DNA of 64,000 nt from Heterostelium album PN500 (lineage: Eukaryota; Evosea; Eumycetozoa; Acytosteliales; Acytosteliaceae). Position 1 is the first letter of the stretch. Each line of letters opens with the position of its first letter. This document shows, piece by piece, positions 55,495-64,000 of the stretch. The translations under genes were made by a program, and so were the position numbers. The notes beneath the pieces were generated by a model. It did not search any database. It saw only the letters and a list, made by a program, of their open reading frames with translations, and had not been told where the DNA came from. The DNA lies in the NCBI RefSeq assembly GCF_000004825.1, contig NW_008805086.1, positions 682,001 through 746,000 of the forward strand. The letters run 5' to 3'.

Positions 55495-56774
55495 ATGAAA
55501 ATTCTGTATAGCATTTTATTGCTAGTAAGCACCTTAGGCCTGATACATGGATCCGTAGACTTGGGAGAATGTTTTCCCTCTAGATCCACTTGGTATGAAG
55601 CCATCGAACATGGTAACTGTGGATATGGTCCACTCTTAGGTCCAACTGGTCCTGGAAATCAATTTATTGCTGCTGCTGCCACTGTTTTATATAATGGTTC
55701 CTATGCATGTGGAACTTGTTACGAAAGTAGATGGTCCAATGGGTAAACAAGTTGTAACAGTATGTATATTAAATTTTTATCAAAAAAAATTTGAATAAAT
55801 ATTAATTATTTGTCTTTTAAATAAAATAGATTGTTGATCAATGTCCAGATCCAGGATGGTGTGATACTTCTTTCCCACATTTGGATCTTAGTCCAATGAG
55901 TTTTGATAAAGTTGGTGGTCCAGATTTGGGTGTTGTCATGACTTCCGCCAAGAAGGTTTCCTGTGACTATGTAGTTGGAAATATCAAGTTGTTCATGAAG
56001 GATGCCGCCACCTCCACTCAGTGGTTCGAATTTATGATTTTCAATCATAGAACCGGTTTGGATCATGTTATCATTCAAACTGCCGACGGCATTGAAATCA
56101 ATCTTCCACGTACCACTTACAACTACTGGAGCTACAACGGTGACAAGGGTCAAGTGAAATTCCCAATTGTCGCTCAGGTCTACGATCAATACGGTAGTCG
56201 TGTCGATGTCTATGTCCAAGCATTCACCGGTGCTGTCACTTCACTCGGACAAGGCCAATTCCCAGAGCCAGTCACCAGCTTCGCCAACGATACCTGTCAA
56301 TCGCCGTTCCCAGTCGACTCTAACGGTAATGTCTACCAAAACGGTTTGGTAACACCTTTGAATGTCAAGAATCCAAACCTCGGATGGGCAGACTGGAGCT
56401 ACAGTGCCACTATCAACTGGTGTGAGAAGACCACCAGCGGTGCCACCGCCAACTCCTCATGTGTTGTATCCGCAACCATCTCACCGGGTGGAGCCATTCA
56501 GATCGGAACCATGTTGCCAGTCAAATGGGAAGGTATCTTCACCGGTTTGGAATTCTACGTCAGAGCCAACCAACCATTCACCGGATTGGCTGTCGGTTAT
56601 GGCAGTTCTTTAGTGGCCACTCCAGTCACCTCCTCCTGGACTAAATTCACCTACACAATGGCTCAGATCGGTGCACCAGCAGACATCGGTAAACCAGCTC
56701 ATTTAGATTTCAGAAACCCAACCAATTCACCATTCTCTCTTCAAATTGATGGAATTAAGTTTACCACAAATTAA
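55495..56774 (+). CDS. Expansin-like secreted protein (2 exons, one apparent frameshift)
   Basis: Exons 55495-55759 and 55830-56774. Signal peptide MKILYSILLLVSTLGLIHG, then an expansin double-psi beta-barrel: STWYEAIEHGNCGYGPL, FIAAAATVLYNGSYACGTCYE, VDGPMGKQVVT, IVDQCPDPGWCDTSFPHLDLSPMSFDKVG. The second half is a beta-sandwich carbohydrate-binding-like domain with NCxS sites (about 270 residues after the splice). Expansins loosen cellulose networks without hydrolysis; dictyostelids have several expansin-like genes acting on stalk and sheath. Between CYE and VDGPMGK the frame changes by one base at AAA 55724-55726, although both sides match the family well; a sequencing or assembly insertion is the simplest reason. 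Without it the gene would be truncated after about 80 residues. Confidence 0.82.
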
Positions 56775-57109
56775 AAAAAAAATAAATAAAAAAACATGTA
56801 AATAAAACATTAAAATTAAATTAACATTAAAGTTAGATTCTTTTTTTTTTTTGTTTTTTTTCGTAACACTTGGAAAAAAAATGATGACAACAAATTTTGT
56901 AAAATTTATGCAGCTAAGATATATCTCGATTTTCTGAAGTAAAATAAGATTTTTGCAATTGTTGTAAAAAACACAAATTTTTGGTACCCAAAATATCTTT
57001 TTAAAGACTCTGTGATCAACCAGATCATCAAAAGAATTTTAAATTTCATTCATTTTTTTATTTTATTTTTATCTCTTTGATATATATATATTTATTTGTA
57101 AATAGAAAA
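56775..57109. other. Intergenic
   Basis: 335 bases between two same-strand secreted-protein genes, with T-runs and a short TATA-rich stretch (57080-57090) before the next start. Nothing else seen. Confidence 0.5.
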
Positions 57110-58429
57110 ATGTATAGAAAATTGATATCTTTAATATTAGTAGTAACATTCTTTTCAGTTGTAGTATACTCAAGAGATCCTATCTACTTGTGTGCTGGAA
57201 GAGAAAATAAACATCCCATTTGGACTGAACAACCTGTCTATCAGGCTCAAGTTCCAAATGGTATTCTCTATACGACAGGACCTGTCAATCATACGGTTTC
57301 TGTGCTCCACTTGAGTGGAACACCCTACCAGATGGGTTTGGCACATGGACAACTGCTAAAAGAACAGGTTCAAAAGATGGTTCCACAATTTCTAGTGTTT
57401 GGTGAAGAGGCGATCCAAGAAATGCTGGGAAAGATCACTCACATCCTGCCGAAAACCATCGTTGAAATCATCGATAAGTTTGGACTGCACGTTGCACTCG
57501 ACTTTGTCGCCGACGAAAATAAACAGTACGTGCCAGCCGAGTTCTTTGAGGAACTCCAAGGTTTGGCAGACGGTAGCGGTGTCGACTACAAAGATCTACT
57601 GCGTGTCCACATGTTCCCAGAGCTGGTCCGTGCCAGCTGCTCGATTGTCGGAGTCTGGGGAGAAAATACTAATGACGCGCGACTCTTGCAACTTCGTGCA
57701 CTCGACTGGGGATTGCAAAGTCCGCTCAACAGTTTCCCAGCTTACATAGTCTATCACCCCAACCAAGGAAATGGAAATCCCTACGCAATTCTCGGTTGGT
57801 CCGGATTCCTCGGTGCTCTCACTGGATACTCGCAATACGTAGGTGTCTCTGAGAAGGTTTGGTTGGCATACAACGGAACCTACACCTACCGTGGAACTCC
57901 ATTCTACTTGGTGATGAAGCAGATTCTCCAGTACGATTCCACTATCGACGAAGCAATCAACAGAGTGTACAACGCCAAGCGAACATGTGCAATCTTCATG
58001 GGAATCGGTTCAAACTCGACAAACACCGCAGTCATTCTCGAATACTCGTTGGATCGTGTCAATATCTTTAGTGACACCGTTAAATTCCCGGGATTCGCAC
58101 AGACACCTGTTGAACACCCGCTCATTCCACAGATGGTCTATGTCGATAAGCATAGACAACCGTCGAACGATCCATGTATGGCTAGTTACTTGATTCAAGC
58201 TAGCAACATGACAGCTCAGTCGATTATCCAACTGTGTGCATATCAACAAACTGGAGATCTCCATATTGCAGTTTATGACTACCAAGCGAATCAAGTATAC
58301 ATCTCCGTTGCCAGCACCAACTTCGAATTCCCATACAAGAGTGGTCAAGTTTCACCCTCCTTTGCCAATCAATTCATTCAATTAGATATGAACACTCAAT
58401 TTTCACTTCAAGTAAATAGAGATTATTGA
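57110..58429 (+). CDS. Secreted C45-type Ntn-hydrolase (dcd1A-like)
   Basis: A 439-aa single-exon protein with a signal peptide (MYRKLISLILVVTFFSVVVYS). SGTPYQMGLAHGQLLKEQ is the N-terminal signature of peptidase C45 / acyl-CoA:6-aminopenicillanate acyltransferase-like Ntn-hydrolases and of phospholipase B-like relatives. Cys177 in VRASCSIVGVWGENT is the expected self-cleaving nucleophile, followed by LQLRALDW and GNPYAILGWSGFLGALTGY, then GTPFYLVMKQIL. By family it should split autocatalytically before Cys177 and hydrolyse an amide, in lysosome or outside the cell. D. discoideum proteins of the dcd1 type look alike; that name is from memory. The ATG at 57110 is the only one placing the signal peptide at the end. 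Confidence 0.85.
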   Translation: MYRKLISLILVVTFFSVVVYSRDPIYLCAGRENKHPIWTEQPVYQAQVPNGILYTTGPVNHTVSVLHLSGTPYQMGLAHGQLLKEQVQKMVPQFLVFGEEAIQEMLGKITHILPKTIVEIIDKFGLHVALDFVADENKQYVPAEFFEELQGLADGSGVDYKDLLRVHMFPELVRASCSIVGVWGENTNDARLLQLRALDWGLQSPLNSFPAYIVYHPNQGNGNPYAILGWSGFLGALTGYSQYVGVSEKVWLAYNGTYTYRGTPFYLVMKQILQYDSTIDEAINRVYNAKRTCAIFMGIGSNSTNTAVILEYSLDRVNIFSDTVKFPGFAQTPVEHPLIPQMVYVDKHRQPSNDPCMASYLIQASNMTAQSIIQLCAYQQTGDLHIAVYDYQANQVYISVASTNFEFPYKSGQVSPSFANQFIQLDMNTQFSLQVNRDY

Positions 58430-58626
58430 ATCGATCAATAAATAAAAATTATTTATATTATATATTTATGAAAATATGATAGTTTATTTGTACATTTAAT
58501 ATTATTTTAATTTGGAATAAGATATATGGTAATTAATTAATATATTCTAACTTATTAAATGATTAACTTGTTACTTTTAATTTAAATTTCAATTGTGTTA
58601 GATGTTGATGCTGTCTATGGTTATAG

Positions 58627-59421
58627 TTATTGTTGTGAAGGTGAAGATGGTGTTGTAATAGATGGTGATTGAAGTTGTTGTTGCTGCAGCTGTTGCTGTT
58701 GTAATAACTGTTGTTGTTGTAATAGAAACTGTTGTTGTGATTTTAATTGTAATAGCTGTTGTTGTTGTTGTTGTTGCTGTGGTGACATTCTGTGCATTGG
58801 ATTGGAACCAGCCATATTAATAGAGGATGAAGGTGATGAAGATAATGGTGGTGTCATCGATGCTGACAATGCAGAACTATTACTATTACTATTATTAACG
58901 GTAGATGTTGAGGTAGAAGAAGAACCAGTTAAAGTAGGAGTTGCAGGTGTAAAAGATGCAGATAAAGAATTATTTGGTATTTGTGTTGGAGGAGATGTAG
59001 TTGACGTTGTTGAAGTTGATGATAATGTTGATGATACATTATTAAAATTATTACTTATATTGTTATTATTTATTATACTATTGTTGTTGTTAATTGACAA
59101 ACCAGCAAAATCATTTAGATAAGATACATCAATATAACCCTTCTTCTTTTCATATTCAATTGCGAGTTGCATCAACTTTGGAATAAGACCCGAACAAATA
59201 GTGTAGTGTTGATGAAAATTCATACTATTGTAAGATTCACCACATATGATACAGATATTATTGGAACCTAGAATCCGATCGTAGATTTTCAAAAATCTAC
59301 CTTTAAGCATTGTATTTCTAAAATCATCTACTACTCTCTCATTATTATTATTATTATTATTATTTGTACTAGTATTAACAATATTATTTTGTTGTTGTTG
59401 TTGTTGCTGATCCATTTCCAT
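58627..59421 (-). CDS. Low-complexity protein with a C2HC zinc finger
   Basis: A 264-aa single-exon protein. Only residues about 35-105 look folded: FRNTMLKGRFLKIYDRIL, then CIICGESYNSMNFHQHYTIC, a C-x2-C-x9-H-x5-C C2HC-type finger, and a helix IPKLMQLAIEYEKKKGYIDV. The rest is Gln, Asn, Ser, Thr and Pro tracts, with a Gln/Leu-rich C-terminus that may form a coiled coil. Such architecture fits a transcription or RNA-binding regulator, but no family is recognised. It converges with the C45 hydrolase gene. Confidence 0.72.
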   Translation of the reverse strand: MEMDQQQQQQQNNIVNTSTNNNNNNNNERVVDDFRNTMLKGRFLKIYDRILGSNNICIICGESYNSMNFHQHYTICSGLIPKLMQLAIEYEKKKGYIDVSYLNDFAGLSINNNNSIINNNNISNNFNNVSSTLSSTSTTSTTSPPTQIPNNSLSASFTPATPTLTGSSSTSTSTVNNSNSNSSALSASMTPPLSSSPSSSINMAGSNPMHRMSPQQQQQQQQLLQLKSQQQFLLQQQQLLQQQQLQQQQLQSPSITTPSSPSQQ

Positions 59422-59762
59422 TAGCTAACAAACTAAAACGTTTACTTATTATTATCTTATAAATCTTATATATAATAAATAAAAATGTAATGAAAATATG
59501 ATTGTCTTAATTAATCAAAATAAATAAACAAATTTGTTGGTGATTTAAATAAATATTATAAGCGACATGTAACCAGGTCATCAGCAATGATTCGAAGAAT
59601 TGTCAGAAAACAAATTTTTTTTGTTTTTTTTTACTAAAAAAGGATAAATTTTTATATTTACACTTGATTTGCTTTTATTATAGAATAATACATGTATTTT
59701 AATTGATTATTTGTTTGTTTTGTTTTGTTTTAGTTGATGTTCTTGTGTTTTTTTATGTTTTT
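59422..59762. other. Intergenic
   Basis: 341 bases with T-runs; holds the promoter of the zinc-finger gene and the 3' flank of malate dehydrogenase. Nothing else seen. Confidence 0.5.
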
Positions 59763-60770
59763 TTACATTTCAGCTAAAATTTTAGTTGCTGATTCTTTTT
59801 CTTCTACCAATTCTTTGGTGGTGAGATCGATCTTTTCACGTGTGTATTGGTCGATTGGTAGACCTTGTACGATGGAATAGACACCGTTCTTGATTGTCAC
59901 TGGATAGGAGAAGATTACACCGACTGGCACACCGTAGGATCCGTCAGAGTGCACACCCATCGAGACGTACTCTCCCTCTGGTGTTCCGAGTGCCCAGTCG
60001 TGCATGTGGTCGGTGATTGCCTTGGCTGCAGAGGCGGCAGACGACAGCTTTCTCGCTGAGATAACAGCGGCACCACGCACCTGAACGGTCGATACGAAAT
60101 CACCTTGCAGCCATGCCTCGTTCTTGATGACGTTGGCAATGGTTGCTTTGCCGGTGGGCAAATTGATATATCCGCAGCGGGTGTCCGGGTAGATGGTGAG
60201 CGAGTGATTTCCCCAGACAATGATGTTGTGCACGTCCTTGACGTTGACGTTGGCTTTCATGGCGATCTGAGCTTTGGCACGGTTGTGGTCGAGACGTGTC
60301 AAACAGCTGAAGTTCTCGGGTGGAATGTTTGGTGCGTTGAGCAGTGCGATGAGCGCGTTGGTGTTGGCTGGGTTGGCCACGACCAACACCTTGACGGTCT
60401 TCTTGGCGTAGTCGTTCAGTGCTTTGCCTTGGACTTTGAAAATGGCGGCGTTCGCACGCAACAAGTCGACACGTTGCATTCCTTCCTTACGTGGCATTCC
60501 ACCGACTAGTACGGCGTAGTCGACATTGGTGAACGCTGTCTTTGGATCTGAGGTGATAACGATCTCCTGTACCAATGGATAGCATGAATCTTCGATCTCC
60601 ATTTTCAAACCCTTCAAACCTTCCAACATTGGTTCGATATCCATCAGCACGACACGAACTTTCTGTTCGGTACCAAACATATCTCCTCTAATGATATTGA
60701 ACACCAATGAATATCCAATTTGTCCTGCTGCACCAGTTACAACAATACTAATAAAATCATTTGAACTCAT
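59763..60770 (-). CDS. mdhC: Cytosolic malate dehydrogenase
   Basis: A 335-aa single-exon enzyme interconverting malate and oxaloacetate with NAD(H). The Rossmann start VVTGAAGQIGYSLVFNI, VVLMDIEPMLEGLKGLKMEIED, the mobile loop VGGMPRKEGMQRVDLL, VANPANTNALI, active-site LTRLDHNRA and catalytic His in VWGNHSLTIYPD match the cytosolic (MDH1) type, which differs from mitochondrial and bacterial MDH by the MPRKEGM loop. No targeting peptide and no SKL end, so cytosolic. Strong codon bias indicates high expression. GNHSSTQ of most relatives is GNHSLTI here, a small change next to the catalytic His. Confidence 0.96.
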   Translation of the reverse strand: MSSNDFISIVVTGAAGQIGYSLVFNIIRGDMFGTEQKVRVVLMDIEPMLEGLKGLKMEIEDSCYPLVQEIVITSDPKTAFTNVDYAVLVGGMPRKEGMQRVDLLRANAAIFKVQGKALNDYAKKTVKVLVVANPANTNALIALLNAPNIPPENFSCLTRLDHNRAKAQIAMKANVNVKDVHNIIVWGNHSLTIYPDTRCGYINLPTGKATIANVIKNEAWLQGDFVSTVQVRGAAVISARKLSSAASAAKAITDHMHDWALGTPEGEYVSMGVHSDGSYGVPVGVIFSYPVTIKNGVYSIVQGLPIDQYTREKIDLTTKELVEEKESATKILAEM

Positions 60771-61323
60771 CTTTTCTAGTTTGATATATGTAAAATGTAT
60801 ATAGATAAATAGTATATATTATTAATTAATTAATTAAAAGTAAGAATATAAAAAATGTAATTTATAAAAAATGTATAAAGAAATTTATTGTTGGAATAAT
60901 GTTAAGTTAACAATGAAAAATGATAAAGAGTAAAAGTCAAACACAAATAATTATTAAAAATTTAAAATTGATTATTGGTTTTGTGGGGATTAATAAAGGG
61001 TGGTGTGTAATCAATAACCAAAGAAAGATGTGAACATCGCAAACCACTACTAGGTTTTTGGGCTACATAACAAACTTTATTAAAAAAATAATTTAAATCA
61101 AAAATATCAACATCTCACCATAATTTAAATAGAAATTAATCAAAATTGGTGTGTGGTGAGTCTGGTGCTTGAAACCATCAAAAGCCCAAAACCATAAAAA
61201 TTTGTGCTTTTTTTTTTAGTACCAGGCAATCTTATGAACATCATTTGCCTTATTTTTTATTTTTTTTGAATGTTTCATTTTTATTTATTTATTTCCCAAA
61301 TGATACTTTTTTCTTATGTGATG
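60771..61323. other. Intergenic
   Basis: 553 bases upstream of malate dehydrogenase. A patch of more mixed composition (61010-61075 and 61140-61200) has no ORF and no recognised fold. T-runs surround it. Confidence 0.45.
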
Positions 61324-63125
61324 TCAATACACATCAAGTCTCATTTTATTTTTTAAACTTCTGGACTTTGATGATTTACTCGATACAGCAACATCGTCAC
61401 CAACAAGCGACGTTGAAAATCTTTTTGCGACATTCCACATTTTGATAGCATTGTCTTTTATCATATTATTCATTGATTTTATATTTGCTCTAATATTATT
61501 ATTGTTATTATTATTGTTATTGTTATTGTTATTGTTATTGTTATTGTTATTGTTATTGTTATTGTTATTGTTATTGTTATTGTTATTGTTATATGAAGGT
61601 GAAGAAGAAGAAGAAGATTGAAGTAAAGATAAATGGTGGTCACATAACTTTATCAGGTAATTAGATAGTAACTTATCGTTTGCTCTACTGATTGGCTCGT
61701 CTTTGTAGAAAACATTTAAATGCTTCTCTGCATGCAACTCTATTTCATTCATGAACAACACTCTAAGTACAGCCAAGTAATTCCATGTAAATGGTAAAGT
61801 AGAATCATTTACCAATTCAAATTTACTAAACAATTGTTTGAATTTTTATGTTAGTTATGAGTTTGTTAGTAATGTGCTGTGTTTGTTGTTTGTTTGTTTG
61901 TTTATTTATTATAAAGATTATCTTTATAATACGCTACCTTTGAATTGTTAAACCATTAGCAAATAATATTTCTTTCTTTCTTTCAAGTAACTTTTCAAAT
62001 TCTTTCTTCTCTTTGTCGGTTGCTGATTTCGAAGTTATCTTTATCAATTCGATGGGTATTGCTGTGTCAGAAGGTATGACAATCGAATCTAATGGGTTGT
62101 TATCGATGGCGAAACCATAGAAGTGCAACAGTGTAGCATTCGAATGATTACCATACGATATATAAACTTGTTCGTTCTTCTTAAACTCTGTTCCTGTAAA
62201 CACTTGAAAGCATCTCTCTTCATCGTTGAACACAGCTCTAGTCACAACATCATAACGATGATTAAATAAATCTGCCATCGGTACTAAACATGAATTATCA
62301 TGTGATTTCCTATTATTACTACTACTATTATTATTATTATTATTACTATTACTATATTTCCTTTTATTATTATTATTATTATTATTAACATAGTTATTAT
62401 TATTAAAATAATATGTTCTTGTTTGTATTACTGCCCATGCCCATTTAAAATTATCTAAATTAGTTAAGTTTTGTTTTATCTCTTTAAGTAAAGTAAAACT
62501 ATCTATACTATTATTATTATTATTATTATTGTTATTACTAATATTGCTATTGTTATTATTGTCTATATTAAAATGATTATCTATGATATCTATAAAACTA
62601 TTATAGGATTGTAGCAATTCATGTTTAAGTTTGTATGCCTCTTCTTTGTAGTATGGGTAGGTAAGATCTTCGATTTCCTCGTCGGTGTACATAGATGATG
62701 TGTCATACTGCTGAGGTATATCATTGAGATAGCGATACCACTTTGATTTCTCACCGATAGCTTTCTCTACATTGATATGAAATATCAATCTCTGAACATT
62801 ATCCAATAGATCCAATACTTTATCAATACAACTCTAAAAAGTATATAAAATATCAATTAATCAGTCAGTCAGTCAGTCAATCAATCAATCAATCAATAAA
62901 TAAATAAATAAATCAATTTATATATATATATTAACATACTAATGATAAGAGTTGCTCGGATACTGGTTTATTGATATGAATTAGCAATGACTCTGGTACA
63001 GAGACCAACAATGAACCTGCAGCAATATCATTGATAGCTCTTACCGATTGACCACTAGTATTATCTTGATAGATTTCGAGGTGATCGTTCCACACTATGC
63101 CATTTTCTTTGCTCCACTCTAACAT
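61324..63125 (-). CDS. SET-domain protein methyltransferase, SETD3/LSMT-like (3 exons)
   Basis: Exons 63125-62940, 62833-61938 and 61825-61324 give 527 aa. N-SET: GQSVRAINDIAAGSLLVSVPESLLI; a long helical insertion with Asn tracts; then the diagnostic post-insertion SET motifs SCLVPMADLFNHRYDVVTRAVF, EFKKNEQVYISYGNHSNATLLHFYGF (SAM-binding NHS/YG and catalytic Tyr). A helical RuBisCO-LSMT-type substrate-binding domain follows (LLERKKEILFANGL, FTWNYLAVLRVLF, EIELHAEKHL). The family methylates lysine, or histidine 73 of actin in SETD3; which applies here cannot be told. Exon 3 encodes a run of more than thirty Asn. Start: MLEWSKENG is short before the SET core, but agrees with SETD3-like N-termini. 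Confidence 0.87.
61491..61592 (-). repeat. Long poly-Asn coding microsatellite
   Basis: ATTGTT/ATT repeats encode more than thirty Asn in the substrate-binding domain region of the SET protein. It is among the longest homopolymer tracts in the window. Confidence 0.9.
62861..62914. repeat. Graded tetranucleotide tract TCAG/TCAA/TAAA in an intron
   Basis: Five TCAG units pass into five TCAA units and then TAAA units, inside intron 1 of the SET gene. It looks like one tetramer array diverging by point change along its length. Confidence 0.85.
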
Positions 63126-63684
63126 CTTTTTAAGAACTAAAAAATTTTTTTTTTTTTTTTATAACAGACACGAAGAAGAAACAAGCTCGTTTTTTCACGA
63201 ATATTTCTATATTGGTTATGATTATTTTTAATAAAATCTTCTCTTTAAAGAGAAGAACAATTTTAAAATATTTTAAGAATCAGGTTTTTAATTAATTGAA
63301 AGGGTTTCCTTTTTTTTTCTATATGTTAAAATCTTGTATTTAAATACAACCAGAGTGGATATAAAAGCGATTTCCCAACATTTCTTCACAAATATTTCAA
63401 TATGTGGAGCTGTTGAATTTTGTTACTTTTTCACCTGGGAGAAAAAAGTTAAATTTATCTTCTTGGTTTAAAAAAATTAATTTAAATAGGGTTATTTTTA
63501 TTATTTTAATTACATATAAAACTTTGGGTTAGATATGTGTTTTTTTTCGTTTAGTTTGTTTTTTTTTGTGCGTTGAAAAATTTTTAACAAATGTATTACA
63601 AACAATTTAATCATACATTTACTTTTATTTAAAAAAATAATAATTTGTTGAAAATAGAAAGTTAGGATTTTTTGTTAGTTAAAA
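63126..63684. other. Intergenic between divergent genes
   Basis: 559 A+T-rich bases holding promoters of the SET and ZZ-finger genes. A T18 run begins just after the SET start. No ORF or RNA gene seen. Confidence 0.5.
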
Positions 63685-63951
63685 ATGTTCTCATCAGAAT
63701 CAGGTAAGTAAGATTAGTATTAATTTTCAAATCTCATTTTTAATTATTTAATCCATTTGGTAGGCTCAAATATTTGTTCATTATGCTCTAATGCATTGGA
63801 ATGTGGAGAAAAAAGGTACAGGTGTTCAGAATGTAGTGATATAAAATTTTGTGAGGAATGTTATCACTCTCCAAAATCAATTGAATTTCATACTGATAAA
63901 GCTATCTTACCTCATCATTGTACAATTGAGACAAGTATATTTAAATACTAA
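63685..63951 (+). CDS. Small ZZ-type zinc-finger protein (2 exons)
   Basis: Exons 63685-63703 and 63764-63951 give a 68-aa protein. It consists almost wholly of one ZZ zinc finger: SNICSLC, GEKRYRCSECSDIKFCEECY and a His pair in ILPHHC, giving the C-x2-C...C-x2-C...C-x2-C...H-x-H-like order of the fold. ZZ fingers bind N-terminal peptides (histone H3, N-degrons) or SUMO in larger proteins; a free-standing ZZ domain is unusual but dictyostelids have several. The tiny first exon adds only MFSSES. It could be a fragment of a formerly larger gene, yet its frame, splice sites and stop are intact. Confidence 0.75.
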
Positions 63952-64000
63952 ATTAAATGAGTTAATTACTCTTTTCTTAAATAATCACAATTTTTTTAAT

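Overview
This window is nuclear DNA of a dictyostelid social amoeba. The gaps are extremely A+T-rich and full of homopolymers, the introns are short (about 60-150 nt, GTATGT/GTAAGT donors), and Asn, Gln and Thr tracts are frequent. Several families are dictyostelid-typical: FNIP repeats, NRTEGC-type ankyrin repeats, ComC-like EGF membrane proteins and CBM49 secreted proteins. Codon use in conserved genes is richer in G+C than in Dictyostelium discoideum, so a species outside that group (for example Heterostelium/Polysphondylium or Cavenderia-like) is more likely; the species cannot be fixed from this window. No rRNA, tRNA, CRISPR or virus-derived element was recognised.

Layout. 0-7.4 kb: UTP23 (ribosome biogenesis), ALG2 (N-glycan assembly), a histidine-rich repeat protein and a TrmN6-like methyltransferase whose catalytic motif reads APPY. 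8-15 kb: an LRR protein with an F-box-like start, a seven-exon FANCJ/BRIP1-type Fe-S helicase, and an unrecognised 286-aa protein. 15.2-17.4 kb: a complete-ended but decayed DNA transposon (23-bp terminal inverted repeats, spliced DDE transposase) sitting 71 bp upstream of an ankyrin-repeat gene. 20.8-26.2 kb: a ComC-like receptor gene with ten introns, all phase 1, then a CBM49 secreted protein. 27-38 kb: a HEAT-like protein, NSE3/MAGE (SMC5/6), a tandem SCP2 protein with a peroxisomal SKL end, an F-box/FNIP protein with an FG-like tail, and a PHD-finger chromatin protein. 38-40.5 kb: a 2.5-kb gap with two unexplained inverted repeats. 40.5-49.9 kb: a second ComC-like gene with a single intron, DPH2, a COPI-associated (TVP15-like) membrane protein and a likely GPI-anchored protein. 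50.9-58.4 kb: a DJ-1/Hsp31-like enzyme, glycyl-tRNA synthetase with a probable dual start, an expansin-like protein and a C45 Ntn-hydrolase. 58.6-64 kb: a C2HC zinc-finger protein, cytosolic malate dehydrogenase, a SETD3-like methyltransferase and a small ZZ-finger protein.

Most genes are unrelated housekeeping loci. Shared themes are secreted or surface proteins (two ComC-like, CBM49, expansin-like, C45 hydrolase, GPI protein), as expected of an amoeba that builds cellulose stalks and uses cell-surface recognition, and genome maintenance (FANCJ-like helicase, NSE3, PHD protein). Exon joins were checked by reading frame and by protein family where one is known. Three host genes need a one-base shift at an A-run to read through, which looks more like assembly error than decay.
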